Notes under the pieces: generated by a model | Seen by the model: only the letters and a program-made list of their open reading frames with translations | Databases searched by the model: none | Told to the model about the DNA's origin: nothing | Part shown: positions 34,366 through 43,415 of the stretch, piece after piece | Layout: every line of letters begins with the position of its first letter | Numbering within the stretch: the first letter of the stretch is position 1 | Program-made: the position numbers and the translations under genes | DNA from: Desulfacinum hydrothermale DSM 13146 | Lineage (GTDB): Bacteria > Desulfobacterota > Syntrophobacteria > Syntrophobacterales > DSM-9756 | Direction: 5' to 3' | Length of the DNA stretch: 64,000 nt | Assembly (NCBI RefSeq): GCF_900176285.1 | Contig: NZ_FWXF01000010.1 | Coordinates: 1-64,000 of the forward strand

Positions 34366-36192
34366 TCAGAAAGCCTGTCCAAGACTTACATAGAATTGGA
34401 AGGCACCGTCAATGTCTTCTCTGGGATTGAGAGGAAAGGCCACATCGATTCGGAAGGGTCCCAACGGTGAATAGTAGCGCACCCCGAGGCCGGCCCCCCA
34501 GCGCAGAGTGTCAGAAGGATCGGGCAGGGAATCGGCATACGCGGACCCGCCGTCCACAAAAAGAACCATCCCATAGCGCTGGGTGATCTTCCATCGGGCT
34601 TCGGCGTTCACCACAAAGAAGGATCGTCCACCCACGGGGTCCGTTCCTTTGAGGGGGCCCACGCTCTGGTAGTCATAGCCTCGGATGGAGCCGCCCCCTC
34701 CCGTGTAGAAACGTATGTCGGCCGGAACGGCGTCTCGGCCTGCGCCCAAGATGGTCCCCACGGAGGCCTGGAAAGCCAGGATGAGTCGCCTGTCGTCCAG
34801 CAGGTCCCGGTAGATGCCGGCCCTTGCGGACAGCTTGGAAAAGGCCAAGGACAGGTCCCCCAGGTCCCAATAGGGTGTCATGGCGATCTCCAGCCTCTGC
34901 CCCGAGGCCGGATCCAGCAGGTCGTCCGTGGTGTCCAGGGTAAAGAGGACGGGCGCATGGAGAAGCGCAAAGGAGCTTTTGTCTTCATCTTCGTCCACGG
35001 AGGCCAAGCGAAAGCCGATTCCCGCAGCTGCCCGTCTTCCGCGGCCGAGATCGCGGCGAAGGGACAAGAGGGTGTGCGCTGCCCGGGATAGGTACGCGTC
35101 GGTATCCTCGCGCAAAAATCCCGCATCCATCTGAAGGGACTGGTTTCTTCTCATGTAATCGCGCACCAGGAAAGTGCCGTGGAGCTTCTGCTTGATGGGG
35201 GAAGCGGTGGCCCCCACGTCCAATCGGTCCCCCCGATGACGCAGGTTTCGGTGCTGCCAAAAGATCTTCGCCCCGGGGCCCGTGTCCGTGGCGTAGGACA
35301 AGCCTCCCCTGAAGGTCCGATGTTTTCGTTCCAGGACGGTCAACAGCACGGGAAGTCGTCCCTGGGCGTCCACCTCATGGCCCAAAGAAAAGCGAACCAG
35401 TGAAAAGAGGTCCAGGGAGATCAGCCGATTTCGGGCCTCGTGGACAAGGCGCCGGTCGAAAAGGCGGCCTTCCCGCCAGGGGATGCGCGTCCTGATCACT
35501 TCTTCCGAGACCGATTCCAGGCCCTGGATGCGCAAGGGCCCAAAAAACGCTTTCGGCCCCGGGTCCACCGTGTAGAACACCCGAACACGGTGCACCTGGT
35601 GATCCACCACCACCTTTCTTTTGGCGATGCGCGAAAGCGGGTACCCGTTGTTGGCCAAGGCAGTGAGCAGCCGCTGGTCTGCCTCGAGAATGTCCTTGGA
35701 AACGGCCGGCGCCCCCTGGGGGAGGGTGGCGTTCAGTGCGTCCAGGAGCTCTTTTCGCACTCTGTCTTCCAGATGCGGGGCATCCAGTCGCGGGGCATCG
35801 AAAAGATAAGGGGTTCCCGGGGCCACCTGGAAGACCAGTTGAACGGGGCCGGGTTCTGTCTCCACTCGGAACGTGACGCGGCAACCGTAATAACCTTGGG
35901 AGCGAAGCCACCTGCGGAGGGTCTGCTGGTCCCTTTGAGCTCTTCGCCTGAGTTGGGCCAAGGAGACAGCCCCTTCCGGCTGCAACCGGACGCTGTCCAG
36001 GAAGGGCCGAAAGGCCGCAAGGTCCAGCTTTTCCAGTGAGCCCTGGAAATGCACTGCATAGGAGATGATCGTCGCGTCCTTTGAAAAAGCCGGGAGTGGG
36101 CGGCAGCAAACCGACCAGATCAGCGTCCCCATGAGCATCCAGAGCCAAGGGAGCCACACGCCTTCGGCCTCTCTCTGACCCACGGCCTTCAT
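34366..36192 (-). CDS. tamA: TamA-like Omp85 outer-membrane protein
   Basis: A 608-residue protein. The signal sequence is in residues about 15-40. POTRA-like domains follow, including one around FDRRLVHEARNRLISLDLFS. The C-terminal surface-antigen (Omp85) barrel has the lid-lock RGYDYQSVGP motif (GGSIRGY), FVDGGSAYAD, LRWGAGLGVRYYSPLGPFRI and ends in GQAF, the usual C-terminal aromatic. Together with TamB it would form an outer-membrane/inner-membrane bridge. The start at 36190-36192 is favoured by AGGAGA; an ATG at 36228 would add 12 residues before the signal. BamA itself is longer (five POTRA domains), so TamA is the better fit. Confidence 0.85.
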   Translation of the reverse strand: MKAVGQREAEGVWLPWLWMLMGTLIWSVCCRPLPAFSKDATIISYAVHFQGSLEKLDLAAFRPFLDSVRLQPEGAVSLAQLRRRAQRDQQTLRRWLRSQGYYGCRVTFRVETEPGPVQLVFQVAPGTPYLFDAPRLDAPHLEDRVRKELLDALNATLPQGAPAVSKDILEADQRLLTALANNGYPLSRIAKRKVVVDHQVHRVRVFYTVDPGPKAFFGPLRIQGLESVSEEVIRTRIPWREGRLFDRRLVHEARNRLISLDLFSLVRFSLGHEVDAQGRLPVLLTVLERKHRTFRGGLSYATDTGPGAKIFWQHRNLRHRGDRLDVGATASPIKQKLHGTFLVRDYMRRNQSLQMDAGFLREDTDAYLSRAAHTLLSLRRDLGRGRRAAAGIGFRLASVDEDEDKSSFALLHAPVLFTLDTTDDLLDPASGQRLEIAMTPYWDLGDLSLAFSKLSARAGIYRDLLDDRRLILAFQASVGTILGAGRDAVPADIRFYTGGGGSIRGYDYQSVGPLKGTDPVGGRSFFVVNAEARWKITQRYGMVLFVDGGSAYADSLPDPSDTLRWGAGLGVRYYSPLGPFRIDVAFPLNPREDIDGAFQFYVSLGQAF

Positions 36193-36250
36193 GCGTTCTC
36201 CTGTCTCAGCGTTTCCCCAAGATTCCATCCCCGGTGAAGTGCCGAGTTGG

Positions 36251-36463
36251 AAGGGTGTTCGAAAACGCCCAGCTTGCTCCTTTCTTGTGCGGGCGAAAGG
36301 TCGGCTCAGTTAGCCGGGCCCGTGTTGCCGGCCTGGCGTTTCAGCAGTAGGGGCGGGTTCCGAACCGCCTCTACAAAGCTCAAAAAAGCATCAGATAGCA
36401 CAGTTGAATTGCATTTGTCAGAAAGGCCAAAAAGGCCAAGAGCTATTTTTGCACAGCCTCTTA
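36251..36463 (+). repeat. MITE-like element, copy D
   Basis: About 213 bases. It starts around GTGTTCGAAAACGCCCAGCT, continues with CTTGCTCCTTTCTTGTGCGG, GGGGCGGGTTCCGAACCGCC and GCTCAAAAAAGCATCAGATA, and ends TTTTTGCACAGCCTCTTA. Its end touches copy E in the opposite orientation, and the two ends form a hairpin (36441-36485). Confidence 0.8.
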
Positions 36464-36669
36464 AGATGCTGTGCGAAAAAAAGCTCCGAGCCAAAACCAT
36501 CCTGTGAACACCCTCCGTGGGGGCGACCCGCCGGGTCGTCCCCACTGGCATTAAGGCCTCCTGTTTTCATCCCGGCATCCACACCAGGCGTCTTCACTTC
36601 ATTGGTGTCCTCATGGGGCCAGGTCGTTGCCAAAAGGGAGCAAGTCCGGCGTTTTCGGACAGGTCTCCA
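36464..36669 (-). repeat. MITE-like element, copy E, back to back with copy D
   Basis: About 206 bases. Its left end AGATGCTGTGCGAAAAAAAG mirrors the end of copy D, and its right end is GGCGTTTTCGGACAGGTCTC, the complement of the GAG-CTGTCCGAAAACG start seen in other copies. Near that end the complement of GCTTGCTCCC is present. The centre holds a different palindrome (36517-36545, 14-base arms, one mismatch), which is nearly the same as the one at 26009-26037. It lies in the 698-base gap before the reductase gene; 36670-36890 shows no gene. Confidence 0.7.
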
Positions 36670-36890
36670 GTTTGTTCGCATTATGGAATCCCCCAAAGCC
36701 CTTGGCAAGGCTCCGGGCCCAATTCGCCCTTTGGAGCCGTGTCCACAACTCCATGGATGGTGCCACATTGCCCCATGGAAGACTCTTGTCTATGGTGGAA
36801 AACGAATCCTGGGCAAGGGACGCCGTAAAGGGCGAGAAGAAAAGTCACTCCGGGTGGCATGAAGCCGATCGGATCGGGAGGAAAGCTTTC

Positions 36891-38576
36891 ATGGGAAAGG
36901 GAAAGAAGATTCTCATTGTGGGAGGTGTGGCCGGAGGGGCATCCTGCGCCGCTCGCGCCCGAAGGATGGATGAACAGGCGGAGATCATCGTGTTCGAACG
37001 CGGGCCCCATGTGTCTTTCGCCAACTGTGGCTTGCCTTACTATGTGGGGGATGTGATCCGCCGGGAGCAGAGCCTGCTGGTGGCCACGCCCGGGCTTTTT
37101 CGCACGCGCTTCAACATCCAGGTGCGGTTGCGCTCGGAGGTGACGGCCATCAACCGCTCCAGGCGAACCATTACGGTAAGAGATCACGAAAACGGAAAAG
37201 AATATGAGGAAAGCTACGACGCCCTGGTCCTTTCTCCAGGGGCCGCGGCCGTCCGTCCTCCCGTCGAGGGGCTGGATCTTCCGGGGGTCTATTCCGTTCG
37301 GACCATCCCGGACAGCCAGGAGATTCGACAACGGATCGAAGATGCCCGGGCGGGGCGTGTGGTGATCATCGGCGGTGGATACATCGGCTTGGAAATGGCG
37401 GAAAATCTCATCCGCCGAAACCTTCGGGTGACGATCGTGGAGCTGCAGTGCCAGCTCATGCCCCTTGCCGACCCGGAAATGGTCGTGCCGATCCACCAAG
37501 CCCTGACCAAGCGAGGGGCGGACATCCGGCTCGGCCAGGAGGTGACGCGGGTGACCCGAGGTGCGCAGGGGCTTCTCACCGTGCACCTGCAGTCCGGCGA
37601 GACAGTGGATGCCGATGCGGTCATCCTGGCCGTGGGGGTGCGCCCCGAAACCCGCCTGGCCGCGGAAGCAGGCCTGGAACTGGGGCCCATAGGGGGCATC
37701 CGGGTGGATGAGCGCATGCAGACCAGCGATCCCCACATCTGGGCCGTGGGCGATGCGGTGGAAGTCTACCATGTGGTTACCGGCACCTGGGCCCCCATGC
37801 CATTGGCTGGTCCCGCCAACTGCCAGGGGCGGATCGCCGCCGACGTGATTTGCGGTCGAGAGGCCCGCTTTCGGGGAGTTCAAGGAACGGCCGTGGTGGG
37901 GGTCTTGGATCAGGTACTGGCCGCCACGGGGCCCAGTGAGCGGGTTTTGAAAAGACTGGGCCTGTGGGAATCGCCTCTGCAATGCGAAAAGATCTACCTC
38001 CACCCGGGCCACCACGCCAATTACTACCCCGGCGCCGAGGTCATCACCATCAAGCTCATCTTTTCCAGGAAGGACGGCAGGATCATCAGCGCTCAGGCCG
38101 TGGGGAAAGAGGGCGTGGAAAAGCGCATCGACGTGATTTCCATGGCCATGCAAATGGGTGGAACCGTCTTCGACCTGGAAGAGGCGGAAGTGTGCTATGC
38201 ACCTCAGTTCGGCTCGGCCAAAGACCCTGTGAATTTGGCGGGGATGATTGCAGCCAATGTCTTGAGAGGGGATGTGGAGGTGGTCCACGCCCCGGACCTG
38301 ACGGCGCCTCCCGCGGACGTGTTTATCTTGGATGTGCGCGAACCCTTCGAGTTCAAGCGGGGCCACGTGGAGGGGGCCGTGCACATCCCCCTGGGGGATC
38401 TGCGTCGGCGGATGCATGAACTGCCGCGGGATCGTGAGATCTGGGTTTATTGCTTTGTGGGCCAGCGTTCCTATGTGGCCGCCCGGGCGCTCCGCCAGCA
38501 CGGATTCCGCGCCAAGAATCTGAGCGGGGGCCACCGCAGCTTGCTCATGTGGCAAAAGGCGGCCGCCCTGTCCTAG
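36891..38576 (+). CDS. CoA-disulfide reductase-like flavoprotein with rhodanese domain
   Basis: A 561-residue enzyme. It has an FAD site (ILIVGGVAGGASCAARARR), a single redox cysteine C46 in SFANCGLPYYVGD as in CoA-disulfide reductases, and an NAD(P)H site (RVVIIGGGYIGLEMAENL). A dimerisation domain (about 330-450) follows, then a C-terminal rhodanese domain (about 465-555: FILDVREPFEFKRGHVEGAV and active cysteine in YCFVGQRS). Fusions of this kind reduce CoA persulfides or polysulfide and handle sulfane sulfur, which fits a sulfur-metabolising anaerobe. The start at 36891 is backed by GGGAGGA; the upstream frame is not conserved. It is a single-gene unit. Confidence 0.88.
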   Translation: MGKGKKILIVGGVAGGASCAARARRMDEQAEIIVFERGPHVSFANCGLPYYVGDVIRREQSLLVATPGLFRTRFNIQVRLRSEVTAINRSRRTITVRDHENGKEYEESYDALVLSPGAAAVRPPVEGLDLPGVYSVRTIPDSQEIRQRIEDARAGRVVIIGGGYIGLEMAENLIRRNLRVTIVELQCQLMPLADPEMVVPIHQALTKRGADIRLGQEVTRVTRGAQGLLTVHLQSGETVDADAVILAVGVRPETRLAAEAGLELGPIGGIRVDERMQTSDPHIWAVGDAVEVYHVVTGTWAPMPLAGPANCQGRIAADVICGREARFRGVQGTAVVGVLDQVLAATGPSERVLKRLGLWESPLQCEKIYLHPGHHANYYPGAEVITIKLIFSRKDGRIISAQAVGKEGVEKRIDVISMAMQMGGTVFDLEEAEVCYAPQFGSAKDPVNLAGMIAANVLRGDVEVVHAPDLTAPPADVFILDVREPFEFKRGHVEGAVHIPLGDLRRRMHELPRDREIWVYCFVGQRSYVAARALRQHGFRAKNLSGGHRSLLMWQKAAALS

Positions 38577-38672
38577 GAGCGTGCCCCGGAATGCTCCGGT
38601 TGTTCCCTTCTTGTGTGGACGGAAGGTTGGGGCTGTCAGGCGGGCCCGTGCTGCCGGCCCCCTGTGCCCGGA
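38577..38672 (+). repeat. MITE-like element, copy F, truncated
   Basis: It follows the TAG stop of the reductase at once (GAGCGTGCCCCGGAATGCTC), then TTGTTCCCTTCTTGTGTGGA and CGGAAGGTTGGGG as in the other copies. The second half is missing, and the transcription terminator at 38681 follows instead. Confidence 0.75.
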
Positions 38673-38680
38673 CGGACAAC

Positions 38681-38715
38681 AAAAAAAGCCTCCCACGGCG
38701 TGGGAGGCTTTTTTT
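38681..38715. terminator. Bidirectional intrinsic terminator
   Basis: AAAAAAAGCCTCCCAC, CG, then GTGGGAGGCTTTTTTT: a perfect GC-rich stem with A- and T-runs on both sides. It can end the rightward reductase transcript and the leftward transcript of the small gene at 38748-39068. Confidence 0.92.
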
Positions 38716-38747
38716 GCTGTCTTTTCGACTCAGGCTGCAGCCATGAA

Positions 38748-39068
38748 TCAGCTGGCCGCTTCGCCCTTGGCCTTTTCCAGCTCGGCCTTCAGCTTTTCCA
38801 CTTCCTGTTTGTATTTTTCGGCCTCTTCCTTGTACTTGGACGCCTCATCGGAGGCCGGGGCGGGAGCCGCTTCCTCTTCTTCTTGCTTCTTTCCGAACGG
38901 AAGCTGATCTTTGACTTCGTCGTAACCCAGGTAGGCCGCCATGGCGCCGCCCAGGAGCAGCATCAACGGCACAGCTCCTGCCAGCAGGTGCAGGAACGGA
39001 CCAAAAAAGATAAAGATCCCTATGATTCCCAAAAACGCTGCGGCAATACCGCCCAAAAACACCTTCAT
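38748..39068 (-). CDS. Small membrane protein with coiled-coil tail
   Basis: A 106-residue protein. Residues 5-50 form two hydrophobic segments (FLGGIAAAFLGIIGIFIFFG and LLAGAVPLMLLLGGAMAAYL). A short basic loop leads to an acidic/alanine stretch (QEEEEAAPAPASDEA) and a regular heptad-like coiled coil (KYKEEAEKYKQEVEKLKAEL). A strong ribosome binding site (GGAGGAA) precedes the ATG, and a terminator follows 30 bases after the stop. No family is recognised; the layout resembles small membrane scaffolds. Confidence 0.8.
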   Translation of the reverse strand: MKVFLGGIAAAFLGIIGIFIFFGPFLHLLAGAVPLMLLLGGAMAAYLGYDEVKDQLPFGKKQEEEEAAPAPASDEASKYKEEAEKYKQEVEKLKAELEKAKGEAAS

Positions 39069-39339
39069 CGTTCTTCCTCCTTCTGTTCCCTGGATGGCTC
39101 AACAATTTCTGTTGTCATTGACGCATATCGGGTCCGCTCATCGGCGGGTGCCTGAAAGTGATAAAAATTTCACGTATCCCTTAGCATGGCCCCGGGGCGA
39201 TTGCAAGGACAAAGTGGGCGCGGCAAGGCGGGTCTTTGGGGTTGACCCCCTTGCTGGCCTTCCGTATATAGAACTGTTTTTCCATCGCCCGACCATCGAC
39301 CGAGCACGACCCGTAAGGGTCCTTTCCGCGAGAGAGTGG

Positions 39340-41856
39340 ATGAAGAGCATCAACCTGGACGATCTTCTCATCAATATGGAACGGCCCGCCCGCTACACGG
39401 GCGGAGAGACCCACGCGCGGCTCAAGGATTTCGATGCCGCCACCATCCGTATGGCCCTGGCCTTCCCCGATGTTTACGAGGTGGGCATGAGCCACTTGGG
39501 GCTACACATCCTCTACCACCTCCTGAACGACATGGAAGAGGTCATGGCCGACCGGGTCTACACTCCGTGGCCCGATTTTGAAAGGAGGCTGCGCGAGACG
39601 GGCACCCCTCTCTACGGCCTGGAATCCCGCAAGCCGCTCAACCGCTTTCATCTGGTTGGGTTCAGCCTTCAGTATGAGCTGAGTTACACCAACGTTCTGA
39701 CGATGCTGGACCTGGGTGGCATTCCCCTGAGAAGCGCCGAGCGGGGAAACGAGGATCCCTTCGTGATCGCCGGAGGTCCCTGCGCCTTTAACCCGGAGCC
39801 CTTGGCGCCCTTTCTCGATCTGGTCCTTCTGGGTGAGGCCGAAGAAGCCCTCAAAGAACTCTTGGACATGTACCGGCGTTGGCAAGGGGCGGGGGCTTCG
39901 CGGCGAGAATTCCTGGAAGAGGTCCGAAAGATCCCGGGAGTGTACGTGCCGGCCTTCTTTTCGGCCCGCTACGACGCTGCCGGGCGCCTGGAAGGGGTCG
40001 AGCCCCTGTATGCCGACTACACCCACGTGCGCAAACGGTTAATAACCGATCTGGACCGCGTCTCCCCGCCCCCCTTGGCTCCTTTGGTGCCCCTGGCGGA
40101 CATTGTCCACAATCGACTGGGCCTGGAGATCGCCCGGGGATGCACCCGAGGATGCCGTTTCTGCCAGGCGGGTTACATCTATCGTCCGGTCAGGGAAAGG
40201 GATCCGGTGCAGGTCCTGGAGCGGGCCCAGATGGCGATCGACAGGTCCGGGTTCGAAGAGGTGTCGCTGCTCTCCCTCAGTACGGGCGACTACTGCCAGG
40301 TGGGCCCCCTGCTGCGGGCCCTCATGGACGCGGTGGGGGACAAGAAAGTGGCCGTTTCTCTGCCGTCCATGCGGGTGGGCACCCTCACGCAGGACCTGAT
40401 GCAACAGATCCGCAAGGTGCGAAAGACCGGCTTTACGGTGGCACCGGAAGCGGGCAGCGAGCGGCTTCGGCGGGTGATCAACAAGAACATTTCCGACGCC
40501 GATCTGCTCACCACCGCCCGGACCGCCTACGATCTGGGCTGGAACTTGATGAAGCTCTATTTCATGATGGGCCTTCCCACCGAAACCCTGGAGGACCTGG
40601 ACGCTCTGGCGGCCCTTTCCCTGGAGGTGTGGAAGGCGGGCAAGGCCCGCAAGGGCAAGGTGAATGTGTCCGTTTCCACCTTTGTCCCCAAGCCCATGAC
40701 CCCTTTCCAGTGGGTGGGCCAAATCTCCAAGGAGGAGATCGAAAGGCGCCTGGCCCATCTCAAGGGGCGGCTCCAAAAGCCCGGCGTGCGCCTCAAGTGG
40801 CATGATCCCGATCAAAGCGTTCTGGAAGCGGTCTTTGCCCGGGGAGATCGACGTTTGGCCGACGTGATCGAAGATGCCTGGCGACACGGGGCCCGCTTCG
40901 ATGGGTGGGCGGAATGGCTGCGGATGGGCACCTGGCTGGAAGCCTTCCAGAGGGCCGGTGTGGATCCGTTTCAACTTGCCCAACGTTCTTTCGAAAAGAA
41001 TGAGGTATTGCCCTGGGACCACCTGAGCGCCGGTCTGGACAAGGATTTTCTCTGGAAAGAATACGAAAAGGCCCACCGTGAGGACCCCACGGAAGACTGC
41101 CGCTGGAATCCATGCAGTCAGTGCGGGGTGTGCGACCACAAGATCGTGCGACCCCATCTGCACAAGGCGGAACCGGCCTTGCGTCCCTCCATGGGCCCTT
41201 CGGCCGCGTTGGGTCCGGGCGTTGCGTCAACGTACCGTTTTCGGTACGCCAAATGCGGCCTCGCCCGCTTTCTTGGGCAGCTGGAAGTGGCCAGGTTGTT
41301 TGAGCGGGCGTGTCGGCGGTCGCACCTTCCCGTGGTCTTCAGCCAGGGATTTCATCCCCATCCGAAGATTTCCTTTTCGGAAGCCCTGCCTTTGGGCATG
41401 GAGAGTGAGGCGGAAGAGGGAACGATCCAACTGGAAAGGGCGGTGCTTCCCTCCCGCATCCAGGAAGTCCTCAACGCCCAACTCCCGGAAGGGCTGCGTG
41501 TCCTGCAGGTTCAGGCCGATCGAGCGGGACATGCGCCGCCGCGGGAGCGGCTCATCACGTACCGAGTTTCCCATTTGACCCCCTCCCAAGTGGACTGTAT
41601 CATCAAAATTTGGCGTTCCCGGCCCCGGCTTCAGTTGGTCAAGAAGACCAAAAGGGGCCAGGCGACGGCGCCTCTGACCCAGGTGGTGGAAAGCCTGGAG
41701 CGCCTCGATCCCACGGCCGTCGTCCTGCGCCTGGTGGATCGGCCGGGATTGCACTTCCGGCCCCAGGCCGTGTTGGAACAAATGATGGCGGATTCCGCAC
41801 CCCTTTCCGGGGCGGCTCGCGTGTGCAAAGTGTCCGTGGATCCGCTGGAGTCCTAG
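39340..41856 (+). CDS. Radical SAM protein fused to a DUF2344 domain
   Basis: An 838-residue protein. Residues 1-240 look like the B12-binding-like front of the TIGR03960 group (DVYEVGMSHLGLHILYHLLN). The radical SAM core follows, with C-x3-C-x2-C in RGCTRGCRFCQAGY (near residue 267), FEEVSLLSLSTGDY, and PEAGSERLRRVINKNI. After a cysteine-rich stretch (WNPCSQCGVCDHK), residues about 625-830 form the DUF2344/TIGR03936 domain (YRFRYAKCGLARFLGQLEVA, SQGFHPHPKISFSEALPLGM). These proteins often sit beside RNase G; a role in RNA or ribosome modification is suspected but not proven. rng begins three bases after the stop. Confidence 0.88.
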   Translation: MKSINLDDLLINMERPARYTGGETHARLKDFDAATIRMALAFPDVYEVGMSHLGLHILYHLLNDMEEVMADRVYTPWPDFERRLRETGTPLYGLESRKPLNRFHLVGFSLQYELSYTNVLTMLDLGGIPLRSAERGNEDPFVIAGGPCAFNPEPLAPFLDLVLLGEAEEALKELLDMYRRWQGAGASRREFLEEVRKIPGVYVPAFFSARYDAAGRLEGVEPLYADYTHVRKRLITDLDRVSPPPLAPLVPLADIVHNRLGLEIARGCTRGCRFCQAGYIYRPVRERDPVQVLERAQMAIDRSGFEEVSLLSLSTGDYCQVGPLLRALMDAVGDKKVAVSLPSMRVGTLTQDLMQQIRKVRKTGFTVAPEAGSERLRRVINKNISDADLLTTARTAYDLGWNLMKLYFMMGLPTETLEDLDALAALSLEVWKAGKARKGKVNVSVSTFVPKPMTPFQWVGQISKEEIERRLAHLKGRLQKPGVRLKWHDPDQSVLEAVFARGDRRLADVIEDAWRHGARFDGWAEWLRMGTWLEAFQRAGVDPFQLAQRSFEKNEVLPWDHLSAGLDKDFLWKEYEKAHREDPTEDCRWNPCSQCGVCDHKIVRPHLHKAEPALRPSMGPSAALGPGVASTYRFRYAKCGLARFLGQLEVARLFERACRRSHLPVVFSQGFHPHPKISFSEALPLGMESEAEEGTIQLERAVLPSRIQEVLNAQLPEGLRVLQVQADRAGHAPPRERLITYRVSHLTPSQVDCIIKIWRSRPRLQLVKKTKRGQATAPLTQVVESLERLDPTAVVLRLVDRPGLHFRPQAVLEQMMADSAPLSGAARVCKVSVDPLES

Positions 41857-41858
41857 AT

Positions 41859-43415
41859 ATGGCTGCGGAACTCATCATCAACGCCGACTTCTACGAAACC
41901 CGCGTGGCCCTGATAGAAAACAGCCAGGTGGCCGAGCTCTATATCGAGCGGGCTTCCGATTTGGGAATCGCGGGCAATATCTACAAGGGCCGGGTCGTGC
42001 GCGTCCTCCCGGGCATGCAGGCCGCCTTCGTGGACATCGGCCTGGAAAAGGCCGCCTTTCTCTATGTGAGCGACGTGCATCACCCGCTGGTGGAGATGGA
42101 ACAGATCTTCCAAACCGAGCCAGACGGTGTGCCGGACGCCGGGCCCTCGGAGGCTTTGGCGGAGGTGCAGGAAGCGGACGGTCCCGCCAACGGCAGACAC
42201 TGTGTGGACGTGCCCATCGAGGATCGCCTGCAGGAGGGCCAGGAGATCCTGGTGCAGGTGGCCAAAGAACCTTTGGGAAACAAGGGCGCCCGTATCACCA
42301 CCCACGTGACCCTGCCCGGGCGCAACCTGGTCCTCATGCCCCTGATGGACCACGTGGGCGTGTCCCGTCGAATCGAGGATGAAAAGGAACGAAAGCGTCT
42401 GCGGGATCTGGTGCTTGCCATCAAGCCAGCCCATTGCGGGTTCATCGTTCGAACGGCCGCCGAAGGAGAAGAGCTGGAAAAGATCCAGGCGGAAATGGAT
42501 TTCCTGCTCAAGCTCTGGAACAACATCCAGCGCCGTGCCGAAACCGCCTCGGCGCCCTCCCTGGTCTACCGCGATCTGGACATCACGCTGCGTGCCGTGC
42601 GGGATCTGTTTACCAAGGAGGTGGACCGTCTGGTCGTGGACAACGAGGCAGAATACCGCAAGATCTTGCAGTTTGCGGACACCTTCATGCCTTCGCTCAA
42701 GAGCGCCGTGGAGCTCTACGACGGCACGGAGCCCATCTTCGACGCCTACGGCATCGAGATGGAGGTCCAGCGGGCCTTGGGCAAGAAGGTGTGGCTCAAA
42801 TCCGGAGGCTACATCATCATCGAGGCCACCGAGGCCCTCACGGCCATCGACGTCAACACCGGCCGCTATGTGGGAAAACGCAACCTGGAGGAAACCATCC
42901 TCAAGACCAACCTGGAGGCGGTCAAGGAGATCGCCTGCCAGCTTCGGCTTCGCAACATCGGCGGCATCATCATCATCGATTTCATCGACATGGAAAAGGA
43001 GGCCAACCGGGAGAAGGTCTTCAACGCCCTCAAGGAGGCGGTCAGAAAGGACAAGAGCAAGACCAACATCCTGCGCATGTCGGAACTGGGTCTCATCGAG
43101 ATGACCCGTAAGAGGACGAAAGAAAGCATCGGACGTCTCTTGTGCGAACCGTGCTTTTATTGCGAAGGGGAAGGGCATCTCAAGTCCACCCAAACCCTGT
43201 GCTACGAGATTCTGAGAGAACTGCAGAGGGATCAAGGGGACTTTTTCGGGCGCAACGTTCTGATTCGAGTCCATCCCCAGGTGGCGGCACGACTGCTGGA
43301 CGAGGAACGCACGGCCTTGGAGCGCCTGGAAGAGAAGCTCCACGCCTGCTTCCAGGTGCAGGGAGAACGCCACTTTCATCTGGAACAATACGAGATCGCC
43401 CCATTGGAAAGCTGA
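41859..43415 (+). CDS. rng: Ribonuclease G
   Basis: A 518-residue RNase E/G family endonuclease. It has an S1 domain (IYKGRVVRVLPGMQAAFVDI) interrupted by an acidic insertion (about 75-110, AGPSEALAEVQEADG). The catalytic core carries YIIIEATEALTAIDVNTGRY with the metal-binding DVNTG, and IIIIDFIDMEKEANREKV. A zinc-link-like LCEPCFYCEGEG lies after the DNase-like part. RNase G matures 16S rRNA and turns over mRNA. The short length, with no long C-terminal scaffold, separates it from RNase E. The start at 41859 follows the radical SAM stop by two bases. Confidence 0.92.
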   Translation: MAAELIINADFYETRVALIENSQVAELYIERASDLGIAGNIYKGRVVRVLPGMQAAFVDIGLEKAAFLYVSDVHHPLVEMEQIFQTEPDGVPDAGPSEALAEVQEADGPANGRHCVDVPIEDRLQEGQEILVQVAKEPLGNKGARITTHVTLPGRNLVLMPLMDHVGVSRRIEDEKERKRLRDLVLAIKPAHCGFIVRTAAEGEELEKIQAEMDFLLKLWNNIQRRAETASAPSLVYRDLDITLRAVRDLFTKEVDRLVVDNEAEYRKILQFADTFMPSLKSAVELYDGTEPIFDAYGIEMEVQRALGKKVWLKSGGYIIIEATEALTAIDVNTGRYVGKRNLEETILKTNLEAVKEIACQLRLRNIGGIIIIDFIDMEKEANREKVFNALKEAVRKDKSKTNILRMSELGLIEMTRKRTKESIGRLLCEPCFYCEGEGHLKSTQTLCYEILRELQRDQGDFFGRNVLIRVHPQVAARLLDEERTALERLEEKLHACFQVQGERHFHLEQYEIAPLES

